From Trematomus loennbergii (lineage: Eukaryota > Chordata > Actinopteri > Perciformes > Nototheniidae), in the NCBI GenBank assembly GCA_012861695.1, contig JAAOOA010001174.1:40001-104000 (forward strand): a stretch of DNA of 64,000 nt, read 5' to 3'. Below, piece by piece: positions 1 to 60,966 of this stretch. Under the pieces are notes generated by a model. The model made no database searches, was not told the DNA's origin, and worked only from the letters and a program-made list of their open reading frames with translations. Each line of letters opens with the position of its first letter. The stretch's first letter is position 1. Position numbers and translations under genes: made by a program.

Positions 1-2518
1 CAGTGACCTATTCTGCCCGGTATGAAAGCATCTGCATTATTTGTTTCTTCAATAATTAATGAACACTTTCCTTTTAATCACCCATCGTTATCTAGAATCT
101 AGGACTTTGGATATGTTAATATTGTAATACACTGTAGCAGAGAGTATGTCTTAAATTGTTAATTCGACTGTTCTACTTTTACTTGTTTTGTCATTATATC
201 CACATCACACCACGCATCTAAATCTTCAACTTATTAATACTTTCGTAATTGACTTTTGTCTAAAATGTTTACAGAAAATCAAGAAATGTAGTTTAGTATC
301 ATACAAAAAAACAGAGAAATATGACACCTTCATGTTGAATTATTTAGGCGTAGTAAAAATAGTGTGTTATTTGATAATTCACCTTCATCTAGTTCCAAAG
401 TTATTATTCCACGGGAAAACTATGTCATGAAAAACTTTTTGAGAGGCATAATGAGCAGAAGAACAAAGACTTTGGATTGAATTATGTTTCCGCTGACCTC
501 AAATCTGCCAGCTGCTGCAATAGCTGCTGTTGTTGTTTTATGTCGGTCCAAGATAAAAGCCTGAATAATGACTCGACAGAAGAAGTCAGCTCGTTAATGA
601 CCTGAACCATTTGAGATCACAGCCTGTGAAGACCTTTCTTCCACAATGATGAAGCCACCATCTGGACGACATAATTGTTTTTGTGAAATGATGGCACCAT
701 GAAAGAAAATGTCCTCTATATTAACAGTGAATCATCTGTGCTTCTTAGAAAAATGTTATTCTCATTCATATATAATGTATAAGATTGGGACCTTAGGACA
801 AATTATAGAAAATGGGTGGATAGGCATGCAGTGCAGCATCAAATTATTGTAATGGTTGTAAAGGAGTTTGAGTCATACCACCATTAAAGGAAGGTGTTGT
901 TTCGTCCGTGGTTATCTCCAAGGAGGAGCTGTACATAAAGCCATATTTAATCTTATATTAATTGCAATCACAATTTGGACATTTTAATGTTCATGATCTT
1001 TGCAGTATTGATGTTTTAATGTGTTATTAGCAGGAATGTAGCACAACATGAAACTAATGGCAGTGCTTTTATTTTCAACATTTTATTCATGTTTTGCTAA
1101 GATGCAGTGTGGAATGAAAGCAGTTGAATTTTGATACAAAGATTCATACATTAGCATGAATGAAGCACAACATTTAGTCAGTACAGCATGACATCATTGT
1201 TGCGTGTGGTCGGGTGCAACTGACTCAAGCAGAGATGGCAGAGAAACATTTTTCAATTTGGTATTACAGGTCACAGATTAAGAATCTGCTCACCATATTT
1301 AAAAAAAATCTTGATTTATTATAAAAATAGTTGCTCGGGAAATTTATCTTGATCAACTTATTGATTAAACGTGTTACTTATGCTCTTAGCCTTGATAAAG
1401 TTCTATGTGGTCAATTTGTTTTATATTACCATCTGAATAATAGAGGTGTAAATCATGTTTCATCACGGGACAATATTCTATTGATTCTTTGGAAAATGAT
1501 CCGATATTAGCCGGAATCCCAAATCTGCACGGCAAGATTTCAATTCAATTAAAGTCAAAAAGTGACTCATATGATACGATATTATGGGCTCTTACCAGTA
1601 TTTATAAATCTAGTCTTTTTAGAAAATAATAAATACAGGCCTCCTGTTGTTAGAGTTGTGGTTGCTGATCAAATCTGGTGGTTAGCTTGTAACTAAAGTG
1701 ATAATAGCTGTTCCACTTTAACAGTCAGCCTACCTTTAGCAAACCTCCAACTTGTTGTTGCTCACTTCTATATCCAACCACCTTTAATCAGCAGATGGCT
1801 GGCAGGTAACTTCATTTGAGACTCGAAAAGTTACACTGTACACACAGTGCCTGTCTCGCTAATGCTGTTTATTGAACTAACCACAACGTGCTTTGGCAGA
1901 ATGATAAAACAGCTGTGCCACTGGAATGACTAGATAAAGGCGCAACAAGATGATGACAGGTATCAATGTTTTTACTCTGCAGTGATAACATGTGACATTG
2001 AATCAATATATCCATCGATATGGAGTGTTACACCTCTTCTGAATACCGTTGCTGTCATGTTATCATCGATGAGATTAAGTTGCTGGTAGTGCTCCACTAT
2101 TGGACAGACATATCCATTGATTATTTCTAGGCAGAACACATTGATTGGTCACTATTTTTAGCTGCTGAGCTGATGGCAGAGGCACCCTCAGCACCCTCAG
2201 CACCCTCACCCATCACAAAATTCACCAGCCCGGAGCTGGTGGGTGGTGAGATTTTCCCACTCTGGTGTCTTTGCATGTCTCCAAAGCTACTGAAGCATTC
2301 ATTCTGGATAGATCCCCTCCTTCGGTGAAAGCCCTCCTTCACTCGATAAATCCAGACCATGGCGGCGCTCATCAAATGTGAAGTCAAGCAGAAGAACTGA
2401 CAGATTGATTAACTCTAGTCCAATGTTGTGCATTAGTGAGAAGCAAATCCCCCAGTCAGCTGCAACAGCACTGTTTGACTTGATGAGTGCCTATCACTCC
2501 CGTTCCCAAGGCCTTGAT

Positions 2519-2520
<2 letters not shown>
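1..2520 (+). other. non-coding flank or first intron, nothing recognised
   Basis: AT-rich sequence with no convincing exon on either strand and no repeat family I can name. It contains only a short run of three GCACCCTCA-type 9-mers near 2181-2210. It is probably part of the long first copine intron, because an N-terminal exon must lie upstream of 9929. Confidence 0.5.
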
Positions 2521-2552
<32 letters not shown>

Positions 2553-2555
2553 ACA

Positions 2556-2643
<88 letters not shown>

Positions 2644-2705
2644 CACACACACACACCACACACACACACACACACAACACACAACACACACACACACACA
2701 CACAC
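2521..2705 (+). repeat. (CA)n microsatellite
   Basis: About 185 nt of CA dinucleotides with several single-base slips (CC, AA). The His/Thr/Cys/Val open frames across it are repeat artefacts. Confidence 0.98.
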
Positions 2706-4330
2706 CGGAGAATGTTTGTGCAGAAAGATGCCGGTGTTCACGCCGCTGTGGCTGTCACCTGATCTGAGTGGTCCACAGCGGAGAGATAGCCGTGACCTTT
2801 GGGCACAAAAGTAGGTAGTGTATCGCGTCGAAGAATTGACGTGTTGTGATGTGGCTGTATTGAAGTCCGACGCTGACCCGCTGAGAGGCAGGTCGATGTG
2901 TCACAGCCGATGCTGCACTTTACACGAGGAAGGTGAAGAAAGAGACAGACAGACTGGTTGGAACAGGAGGAATCCTGTGTGTATGTTTCGTATGTTTAAG
3001 TAGTGTTCATGAACATCGCTTCAATATTAAGCAGGTTTGCCAGACACATTAATTTAAACAAGAGGGATATAGTTATTTGGGTGCAGTTTTGTTTTTGCAA
3101 TTTATCAGTTTTTCTGTTATTCTTTAGCTGTCTAACCATTTTTCACACCTATTATTTTTAAACATCGATTCCATTTCTTGCTACCAACAAAAACCAAAGA
3201 AGTCCAACTTTAAGTTTAAACCCATTTTTAATGAAACCCCGTTAATCAAAACAGCTATAGATCCGCAGTTTCCCTCTACTTGTCCTTCTTAGTGTTGCTT
3301 CACCCTATTATGGCTTTGCCCCCTGAATAATTAGTGCTCCTCTTTACCATTCCTCCACCATTTAGCTGGAACAGAGTAAAGAGCATTAAACCAACATATC
3401 AAGGCGGTCTCATGCGAGGGGACCAAACGCCGCAGGAGGCCTTTCGGAGGTCATGCTGAGCGGCTGCTTTAATGAGTTTTTAAAGGAGTAATTTTGCCTA
3501 ATTAAGGCCCTCGCCAGCCACCGTAGCTTCACCAGGATACCCCAGAGAGCTGACACATTACTAACCAGCTCACCTCCTGCCCTCTCTGCTCCGCGGCTTT
3601 CATCTTTTGCGTAGCCATTTCCCTCCATCGCTGTGATTGATGCGGGCACATTGGAAGACTTTCTGTTGATCAGATTAGCGTTTGATGGCTTTCTGCTGAG
3701 TGCAATATGTGAGTTGAATTGAGTTGTGCTTCAAACTAAAAAGAAATCCAGGAATTTTGCCTTTCGGAGCAAGTCGTGAATACATCACAGCATAACGTTG
3801 TTGTAATATGTTATTATATTATAATATTATATATTATTATAGCCTAAAATATTACATATTTGATCTTTACATTTTGAAAGGTGGTTTGCAGTTGCTTTCT
3901 TTTCATTATAATGAAATATGTTGATTAGCAGTGGTCAAATGTCAGTACATTTACTTGACATTAGGGGTTGCTAATACACTTTACAGTACTTTACATTTAA
4001 AATGTTGAGGTATTTGATTATTTCCATTTTAAGTTACTCTCTTCTTGAACCCCCATTTTAGATTCAAGTTTTATATCTTTCCTTTATTACATTTATTTGA
4101 CAATGGAAGTCACTACTTACTTTACAGATTCACATTATTCATATATCACCTTACAAATCATGATATATATTACAAAATTACCTAGGAGTTTTGATAAAAT
4201 AAATACATTTAGCATTTAACACATTAATACATGAACAATAGTAATCAACTAATATAAATGAGATGGATGATTCTGCATAAAGTGTATTTTTTTTAGCTAA
4301 TACATTTCTGATCTACTGCTAAATTATGAA
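2706..4330 (+). other. non-coding, mostly unassigned
   Basis: No exon seen. Sequence near 3933-4010 (CAGTGGTCAAATGTCAGTAC, then ACTTTACAGTACTTTACATT) looks like a worn Tol2/hAT-type MITE end, but the opposite terminus is not clear. Confidence 0.35.
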
Positions 4331-4334
4331 CCAT

Positions 4335-4720
4335 CCAGATCTCTCAGGTCTTCAGGGACTGGTCAGCTTTCTGTCCCAGAGTCAGAACTAACATGGAGAG
4401 CAAGCATTCAGTTATTATGCTCCAAATATCTGGAACAAACTCCCAGAAACCTGCAGGTCCGCTGCAACTCTTACACTTTTAAATCCAGGCTGAAGACTTT
4501 TCTTTTTGCCGCTGCTTTTAATTGAACTATTCACATCTTAAACTGCACTGTAACTTTTATCCATGTATTTTTTCTTTTAATGTTTATTTTTATCTTTTCT
4601 TTTTAATGACTGATTTTAAATGCCATTTTCTTAATGTCTTCCATTTCTGTAAAGCACTTTGAATTGCCTTGTGTTGAAAGGTGCTATATAAATAAACTTG
4701 CCTTGCCTTGCCTTGCCTAA
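4335..4720 (+). mobile_element. L2-like LINE, 3' end fragment
   Basis: Encodes a worn reverse-transcriptase C-terminus. YAPNIWNKLPETCRSAATLT at about 4415-4475 fits the (A/Y)P.LWN.LP...R family ending, followed after a frameshift by a short FKSRLKTFLF-like stretch, then an AT-rich 3' UTR. The tail reads GCTATATAAATAAACTTGCC and ends in (CTTGC)n. Typical of fish L2/Maui-type LINEs, truncated at the 5' side. Confidence 0.75.
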
Positions 4721-4774
4721 TGCCTATGTCATTTTACTGAAGTAGGCAAGCAAAAGTGTATTTTGTTACACAAT

Positions 4775-5317
4775 AGCCGCTTTCACACCAAGTACTTTGC
4801 CGTACTTAGTTCCCAGCACTTAGTGCCAGCACTTAGTTCCCCATGGAACTAAAGAGCCGATCGCGTTCACACCGGAATAAGTTCCCTGAGGGAAGATTAC
4901 GCAAATGAAGCCGCTGACGTCACTTCTTCTTCTTCTGCTTTGGGTTTACTGGCAGGCCGCAAACCACTTCACGGCGTATACTGCCACCCGTAAAGTAAAT
5001 CGCCAGAACGCCGACACCTCCTCATCACTCCACCGCTCCCATGTTTTTTTTTGTGTTGCCATAAGTTATTCTCTCTCCGTTGGTGCGCTGGTCTAATGCT
5101 AATGCTAATAATGCTAATGCCAGCAAATACAAAACTTTTCAGAGTTTTACGTGGCGTGGTTTGCAATCCGCCCAGCCAATCAGAAATTGGAAATGTTTTC
5201 TCCACGGGAAAAGTTCTCATGAACTAAGTTCTCTTTTTGGTGTGAACGCAAAATTCCAAGAACTATCGGAACTAAACGGGAAAAGTACGGGGAAAAGTAC
5301 TCCGTGTGAAAGCGCCT
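4775..5317 (+). mobile_element. MITE with ~25-bp terminal inverted repeats
   Basis: The left end AGCCGCTTTCACACCAAGTA and the reverse complement of the right end, AGGCGCTTTCACACGGAGTA, match at most positions over about 25 bp. The interior holds inward copies of AAGTTC/GAACTT and GGTGTGAAC motifs and no coding remnant. No clear target duplication. Superfamily not assigned. Confidence 0.7.
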
Positions 5318-6961
5318 CAGTATTGCTTCAATAAAAGTTTTAACTACTTCTTTAAGTTTGTGTCATAAGGTAGATCAATGATGCCAGGTCCAACTCACCT
5401 GATGTTCCTGTATTCAATATATTCATGTTCACAGTAACTGTACCGTATTTTCACTGCAGACCAACAACGACATGAAACAGTTGTTGAATGTGATACTGGA
5501 TGCTCTGTCTTGGCTGTGGTGAACATATACAGTCTTACACTCTAGCCCAAGTGATTTGGAGGTTTTTCAGGATCTTTTAAAAATAAATACAGAAATTAAG
5601 TTGTTGTGCTTTAAAGCTCAATCTGAAATCTGAATGTTGTTAGTCACAATGGAGACGAAGACAGATTGATACCGATTGAAAGAGATGAATGAAGAAGAGT
5701 CGTTGTGCAACATCAATAAAATGCTGTACTGTAAAACTTTAGCTCGAACTGTCCAAAATGAATTCTTCTCAATTTGACATGGACTGCTGATGTTGTCACT
5801 TTCTCTGAGGGGACGTTGGATTCCTTTGGTTCATTATTGGATGCACATCACTTTGCCCTTGGAACAGAACACACACTGAGCATCTGGGGAAATCGTTGGG
5901 AGTTAAGAGTGTCTCTGGTGCTTCAAAGGTTGATTGATCGGCACAGCTCTGAGTTTTCGTCAGACTCAATTGACCTTATTGATCTGGAGTTATCCTCCCA
6001 GCAGGACACTCTTGTGCTGTTCATTACTGAGGGGACCTCTTTATTAGACAGTGCAGAAGCCTTTGTCTGAGGAGGAAAAGCTGCACATTGGCTCGGGGGC
6101 TAAATGTCAAATTAGTGGACTGAGGTTACGCAATGGGAGTTAGCGCCCACGCTGCAATCTGGACTTTAAGAACACAACGGGAGGAAGTTTTCTTGCTGAG
6201 AAGGTTTCCTTGCTGCTTCTGCTCCTGTGGATGTAGTGAGTGCAGACTGGCACTAACACTGCCTGGGTTAATGTTTCTTAATCCTCCGGGCTACCCAGGC
6301 TAAAAACGTAGGCACTCACATAAGGTAGATGGAGGAAGTGGAATCGTTGAGATCGTTGTGTTGATGGCTGTTTCACAAGTTTGACATACAGTATACCCGT
6401 TAACTACTACAGGTATCAATGAAATGATATGTCATTTTAGCCGAAGCTTTTATACATATTGATTTACAGTAGACATGACTGCAGGACAGGTAGAATTGAT
6501 GTTAGTATTTGCCCAATGATACTTCGACATTGACTACATAGGGTGGGGATCAAAACACTGACCCCTTTGATGGGTAGACATTCATTTACCCATGAGTAAT
6601 TTCCTAAAAAGTAATGTATAGACTCATTTAGAAGTGTTGTCCAATCGGCCTCTTTATCACAACCCTCTGATACAGACTCTTTGTTCCTCTGAGTCACTGC
6701 TTTGTTTGTGCTGAGGAGGACGGGCCAATGTGTGTTTACAAACAGCAATCGACACGGCTGCATACTATAAATGGCTTTTAAGTGATGATATTAAAAATGA
6801 AGGACGATAACACGTCTCAAGGGAGCATTTGAAATGATATACACAAGCTTCTATTTAGTATCAGTTAGGGAATCCCCCATGTCCGTTAGTATTTCGGTGG
6901 GTGTTTCCAATCTATTATAGGATTATTTTCTGTTCATTGAATTTAAAGATAAAGATAGACA
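5318..6961 (+). other. non-coding, unassigned
   Basis: No recognisable exon or repeat. A 98-codon open frame at 5774-6070 has no family resemblance and no splice context; see rejected items. Confidence 0.4.
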
Positions 6962-7212
6962 GCAGTGTTTCCCACAGAATTTGTTCTATTTGTGGGGGCA
7001 CTGCGCCGCACCGCACCGCACCCCCCCCCCCCAGTGTTCAAATCTGGATCAGTTTTTATCAGATCCGTTGCAGCCCCTTTTTTAGAGATTTGGGTATGGA
7101 GGAAAATAGAGAGGGTTGTGTTTTCTGACACTTGGTGAGTTCCCTGGAACACCGGGGACACATATTCATGTAGAAAAGACGTACAAAAGTGCATTTGCAT
7201 GATAGGTCCCCT
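6962..7212 (-). mobile_element. TTAA MITE type A, partial, next to a short hAT-like end
   Basis: 7033-7212 matches 23641-23820 closely and ends GATAGGTCCCCT beside TTAA (7213-7216), that is, AGGGGACCTATC on the minus strand. Its other end is replaced by CAGTGTTTCCCACAG (from 6964), a terminus common to fish hAT elements, and a C-run at 7020-7032. Confidence 0.65.
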
Positions 7213-7216
7213 TTAA

Positions 7217-9928
7217 ATAACAAACCATCATTTAACAATATACTTATTTCAAGCCTACACCCTTGTTATCCTCATCTTATGTCTGGTTGCAGCAATGTGG
7301 GAGTGGAAGCCCTTTTTCTCAAGAACACATCTCCTGCTCTCGCAGATGGAAGTCCCCGCATCCCTCCTCTTTTTTCCTCACATACAGGTATTTAAAGCTC
7401 CAGCTGCCATGTTTAGGTGGCTGTGATGTAACTGGTGGGATTTCAAATGTAATTCTGGTGTCAAGGAGGGACCGCGCTCGTAAATGTTTGATGAACAACG
7501 AGGCACTCTGCTCGGACCGCCCAGACGTTTCCAGGGCCGCCCGCGGTGGAAAGGGCTTTTTTAAAGAGTCGCCCGTGTCTATCAGGGCCAGGTGGAAGCC
7601 CCAGGGAGCTCACGAATCAGAGGGAGCTTAGCATATCCATATAAGTGTGTGCACTTCTGCCAGCACTCACACACATACACGTGCGTCCTGTCTTGCATAC
7701 ACTCCTTAGAGCCAACATATTACTGTATTACTTTTTATCGGACATGTATCCCATTTGGCAGGTGAAGTCGCCCACTTCTCACTCCTACACAATCTGTCAG
7801 ACTTTCCGCCAGTCAAAACACAGCCACGATGAGCCCAGGCCCGATTCTATCGCTTATTATCATTTATTTAAGGTCTCAAAGCCGGGAAAATCCGGTAGGC
7901 GTGCCCTGACAGCATGCAGCAGAGCGTGGTGTTTTACCATCTGGGCCACACTGGGATCAGCACAACACGAGAGCCTGATCTAGATACATCACTAGCCATC
8001 AACGGCTTCAAGACGCTCGCTGCTTGTCATACAGGACAGGACGGGCGACAGAACGCTCGCCCCGCAGCTAGCATGATATCAGGAGCCTCCCTCCCCCCCC
8101 CCCCCCCCCCCCCCATCGTCTCTCCCTTTCTCTGTCAGGACAGCACAATATGGACGAAGTCACGCTGCTGCAGCTTAGAGTGATGCTCATAATCTCCCTA
8201 ATAAGAATCAATATCACACTGGGAAGGCTTGGGAAGTTTGTTGTGGCTTCATGGAGCAGGAAGGCAAAGGTCAACTGAGATCTGAGTCAGTCAAAGGTCT
8301 CCTAATTTGATTGAGGAAACTGAAAAGAAATGGCTTCAAATATCCATAAAAACTTGTAAGATCTCCTGCAGCATAAAACTATTACTTCGTTTTCCATTTG
8401 AATTGCACAGTATAACCAGACACTTTTATATTCTCCAGAATATGGTTTGTAATTTCAAATCTCAATCATCTTGCTGTTAAACTCGCAGTCTGCCTTGAAT
8501 TATTTGATTAAAATGTTAGAGAAACGTGTGTGAGTGTCCTTGCCATAAAAAGTCAAACACATTATTCAATACGACAATGTGGTATGCATTGAATGACTGA
8601 ATGTGGAGGTTGCATGCCTTTATAATACCTGATTTAAACCCCTTCATGAGGAGGACACGTTTAATGGTTGGATATAAAAACTGTCATGATTTCAGATAAG
8701 ATTGGTAGACTTGCAAAATGGTTGAATGAATCATTCTGGTCAGTCATACGGGTTTTGGATTGCTTTCACAAACCTTTCATTTAGCAAAATGGAACACTTA
8801 AACACAACATATATACTTAAGGCACCATTGTGTTACAATTGTATTATAAAAAACAGCTTTGAAATCATTTCGATGCAACACTGAGTGTAATACTGAGAGT
8901 GGTGCTTCTGTCAGTCCCACTCTGCACCCTGAATGTAGCTTCGTGAGCGGGTCGTACAATCTCCTGGGAGAAGAAAGGCTTTATGCCACTAAGAGGATTT
9001 GGGTGAAACCGGATCATATTATATGGAGAAAATGTTTCCTGGTTTTCCCTTTCCCTCCTCTGAATCAATCAAAATGTAATTAAATCGAGTATAGTCAAAC
9101 ATTGCATGCCTGTATTACCTTTTGATGTTGTGTAAAAAAGCTTCCCCACATTTCTTTTGGGGGTAAAGAGTCCCGCAGGACTTGGTGCTGACACTCAATG
9201 CACTCATATTATTTTGTCTTTCTGGGTTAGCTCAGTGAAAGCTTTATGTAAGATTTGGCAGGAGTACAAGCGGAGTGAAGGGTTCACAGCAGCTCCTTTG
9301 AGAGTTGTCCTTCCCCTCCCTGTCCTCCTGGGATGTCGGCAGTGTAAACAAATGACCCAGAGTTAGAACCACAAATGACGTATTAGGCCGGGTTCCCCAA
9401 GTCTGAGCCTTTCTTCTTCCTTTCTCCTCCGCTCAGTGCCTTGTCGTCTCTGTGTGCATATTTAATTCCTTCAGAGCTGTTTAACCGTGGCGAGCCTCAG
9501 CATCTGCTCTGCGATGGGACTCTTCGGTGCATTTATCCCTCCCCATGCAAAGAGCAAAGACTGGAGTGTCATGTAAATTTGATGGCAGCCTGTACTGTTG
9601 TTTCTGGCACCCAGGGAGGACAGAAATGTGAAAAAGAGGTCCTCTCTTCTGCTGTTTTCTCTGTGTGTAAAATATAAATGGGCTCCACTTTAAGCTGGAT
9701 GTTATAGTGTGTTTAATGTTGCTGCCTGAGTGGCTGGGTGAAATGGCTTTTGTTAATGAAGTCGGAGGGCATTATGGTTAGACAAGTTGTCGGGGTCAGT
9801 GAGCGAGCTAATTAGGCCAGGTTGTAATAATGGAATAACTTCGAGTTCCACTTTCTTTGTTGAAGTGGAAGAGCTGTGCAATTATTTGTTCTTATGTCCA
9901 CGTGACTCTTTGTTTTCTTGTTTTTCAG
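7217..9928 (+). other. intron or flank, unassigned; poly-C at 8093-8114
   Basis: No coding exon recognised on either strand. Contains a 22-nt C homopolymer (8093-8114) and no identifiable transposon. The N-terminal copine exon was looked for here (a PATKVE..VSCR-type peptide before a donor) and not found. Confidence 0.45.
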
Positions 9929-58778
<48,850 letters not shown>

Positions 58779-58781
58779 TAA

Positions 58782-59583
58782 AAGGTCACCTATTATGCAA
58801 AATCCACTTCTTCATGTCTTCTACATCAACATGTGTCCCCTCTTCTTCATGTCTCTTCTACATCAACATGTGTCCCCTCTTCTTCATGTCTCTTCTTCAT
58901 CAACATGTGTCCCCTCTTCTTCATGTCTCTTCTACATCAACATGTGTCCCCTCTTCTTCATGTCTCTTCTACATCAACATGTGTCCCCTCTTCTTCATGT
59001 CTCTTCTACATCAACATGTGTCCCCTCTTCTTCATGTCTCTTCTACATCAACATGTGTCCTCTCTTCTTCATGTCTCTTCTACATCAACATGTGTCCCCT
59101 CTTCTTCATGTCTCTTCTACATCAACATGTGTCCCCTCTTCTTCATGTCTCTTCTACATCAACATGTGTCCCCTCTTCTTCATGTCTCTTCTACATCAAC
59201 ATGTGTCCCCTCTGTGGAAAGAGACTCTGAAAGTTTCAGGAACAAAGATTCTCTCTTTTTTGTCCTGATCCATTTATATAAAAACCTGTCTGAAAATGAG
59301 CTGATCAGATTTTGGCCACTTTATGATGTCATAACGATGTGTTGTCTTGTGTAACCATTAGCCAATCACCAACCAAGGTAACCCCCCCACCCCCACCTTA
59401 TCACCTGAATCTCCTCCTAGAGCACCATTGTGTTCTTTGTAACCAAATCTCTCTCAGAGGGGCGTGGGGAGGGGCTCCTTATTTCATCTAAAGTAACAGA
59501 CGGAGAATCTGAACTTTTGAAACAGGGCTGAAACAGAGGGGATTATGGGATGCTGCAATGATCTGTTTGGTGTTTGGAGCCAA
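58782..59583 (-). mobile_element. TTAA MITE type C, truncated, with 37-bp array
   Basis: TTAA at 58778-58781 with AAGGTCACCTATTATGC, 42 bp past the exon n donor. The body is the reverse of 14750-16434 without the nested Harbinger-like insertion (empty site near 59402-59412). The far terminus is missing after about 59583. Confidence 0.82.
58805..59215 (-). repeat. 37-bp minisatellite, 11 units
   Basis: CATCAACATGTGTCCCCT recurs every 37 bp from 58826 to 59196. Pyrimidine-rich on the plus strand, with no AG dinucleotide and no stop in any plus frame, so three overlapping open frames of 138-173 codons appear. None is a gene. Confidence 0.97.
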
Positions 59584-60534
59584 AAAAAATATAGACTCGA
59601 TATTGCCTGTATCAAATCCAGTCCATCTGGTAGACATGACAATGGATGAAAGAAAACATTGCCCTGCTATTGGCACAAAAGGAATTAAGTTATTTGGATT
59701 TATATTCTGGGAAATGTGAATGTCTTTACCAAATGTCATGGCAATCCATCCAATAGTTGTTCTGATATTAAGCGTCTTCTGTAAGGCAAAGACACATTCT
59801 GACATCTTTATTAGTATAAAATAATGTGTGTATACCGTGTAATCCGATCAAAATGTTATGTATTCTCCAGCAAAAATGGACAAACAAACCAAGCAGAAAA
59901 CATACCCTTGGTACAAACCAGGCCTCACGGGAAAGTGATGCTCATTATGAACAATGTTAAGATTAGGACTGGCCGTACAAAAGTTGGCATGTTATCGGAC
60001 TGCTGTTGAATATGGCACAGAGTAATTCCTGTAATGGCCTTCATGGCAGCAGGAGGAAATGTGTCCGTCACAGGCAGCTTGTGTGTTTCTCAAGGCAACA
60101 TGTACATAAAGTTTAACGAGAACTCTTTAAAAGTTATCTAAAAATAAATGGTATGAAACCAAGCACTCTCATACCCAGATGACCAATTACAGGCAACAGT
60201 TTAATGGTGGGCGGTGAACGCTGCAGTCCAAAAACATGAGCAAATTGAGCTCACTGTAGTGATGGAAGCCAAATAAGCTGGTTCGTTTTTTGCAGTAGAC
60301 CCACCAAGTCCAGATCTAGCTGGCGGCAACAGTTTTTGTCCGAGGAGGTTGTTATTTGGCATGGAGGTCAGCTGTGTGGGTGTGTATTAGTTTGTGTGTT
60401 TGGCCGTACTTGCAGTGAGCAAAGAGCAACTTTCTTATAATGTGAATGCAGCTCAAGTTCATAAAAAGTGAGAAATAATTTCTTTATGGAAATAACACCA
60501 ATCACAATCTTTTGATAAATCTAACAATCAGTCA
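59584..60534 (+). other. intron, unassigned
   Basis: No copine exon or repeat family recognised. Confidence 0.4.
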
Positions 60535-60966
60535 GTCCATCCATCCGTCCATTAAATAATTCTATCTATCTATCCATCCATCCATCCATCCATCCATCCA
60601 ATGGATATATATACCTACCTACCTATCCATCTATCTATCCATCTGTCTGTCTATCTATCCATCTATCTATCAATCATTCTGTCAGTCTATCCATCCATCT
60701 ATCCATCCATCCATCCACATATCTATTTATCTATACATCAATCAATTCATCGACCATCCATCCATCCATCCATCAGTCCATCTATACATCCATCCATCCA
60801 TCAGTCCATCTATACATCCATCCATCCATCCATCCATCTACTATCCATCTATCTATCATTCTGTCAGTCTATCCATCCATCCACATATCTATACATCAAT
60901 CAATTCATCGACCATCCATCCATCCATCCATCCATCAGTCCATCTATACATCCATCCATCCATCCT
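60535..60966 (+). repeat. (ATCC/ATCT)n tetranucleotide array
   Basis: About 430 nt of ATCC/ATCT/CATC repeats. Blocks near 60670-60800 and 60855-60965 are duplicated (both contain ACATCAATCAATTCATCGAC). Confidence 0.93.

Noticed and set aside
2433..2741. His/Thr or Cys/Val-rich open frames over CA/GT tracts here and at 12412-12706, 23261-23474, 34111-34418 and 52849-53199
   Set aside because: Dinucleotide repeats translate into two-residue repeats in every frame.
5774..6070. 98-codon open frame with an ordinary-looking composition
   Set aside because: No recognisable domain, splice sites or neighbouring exons. Length is within chance for this much sequence. A translated search against fish proteomes would settle it.
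58795..59354. Three overlapping open frames of 138-173 codons
   Set aside because: All three frames of a 37-bp repeat lacking stops; the same peptide cycles through every frame. Repeat artefact.
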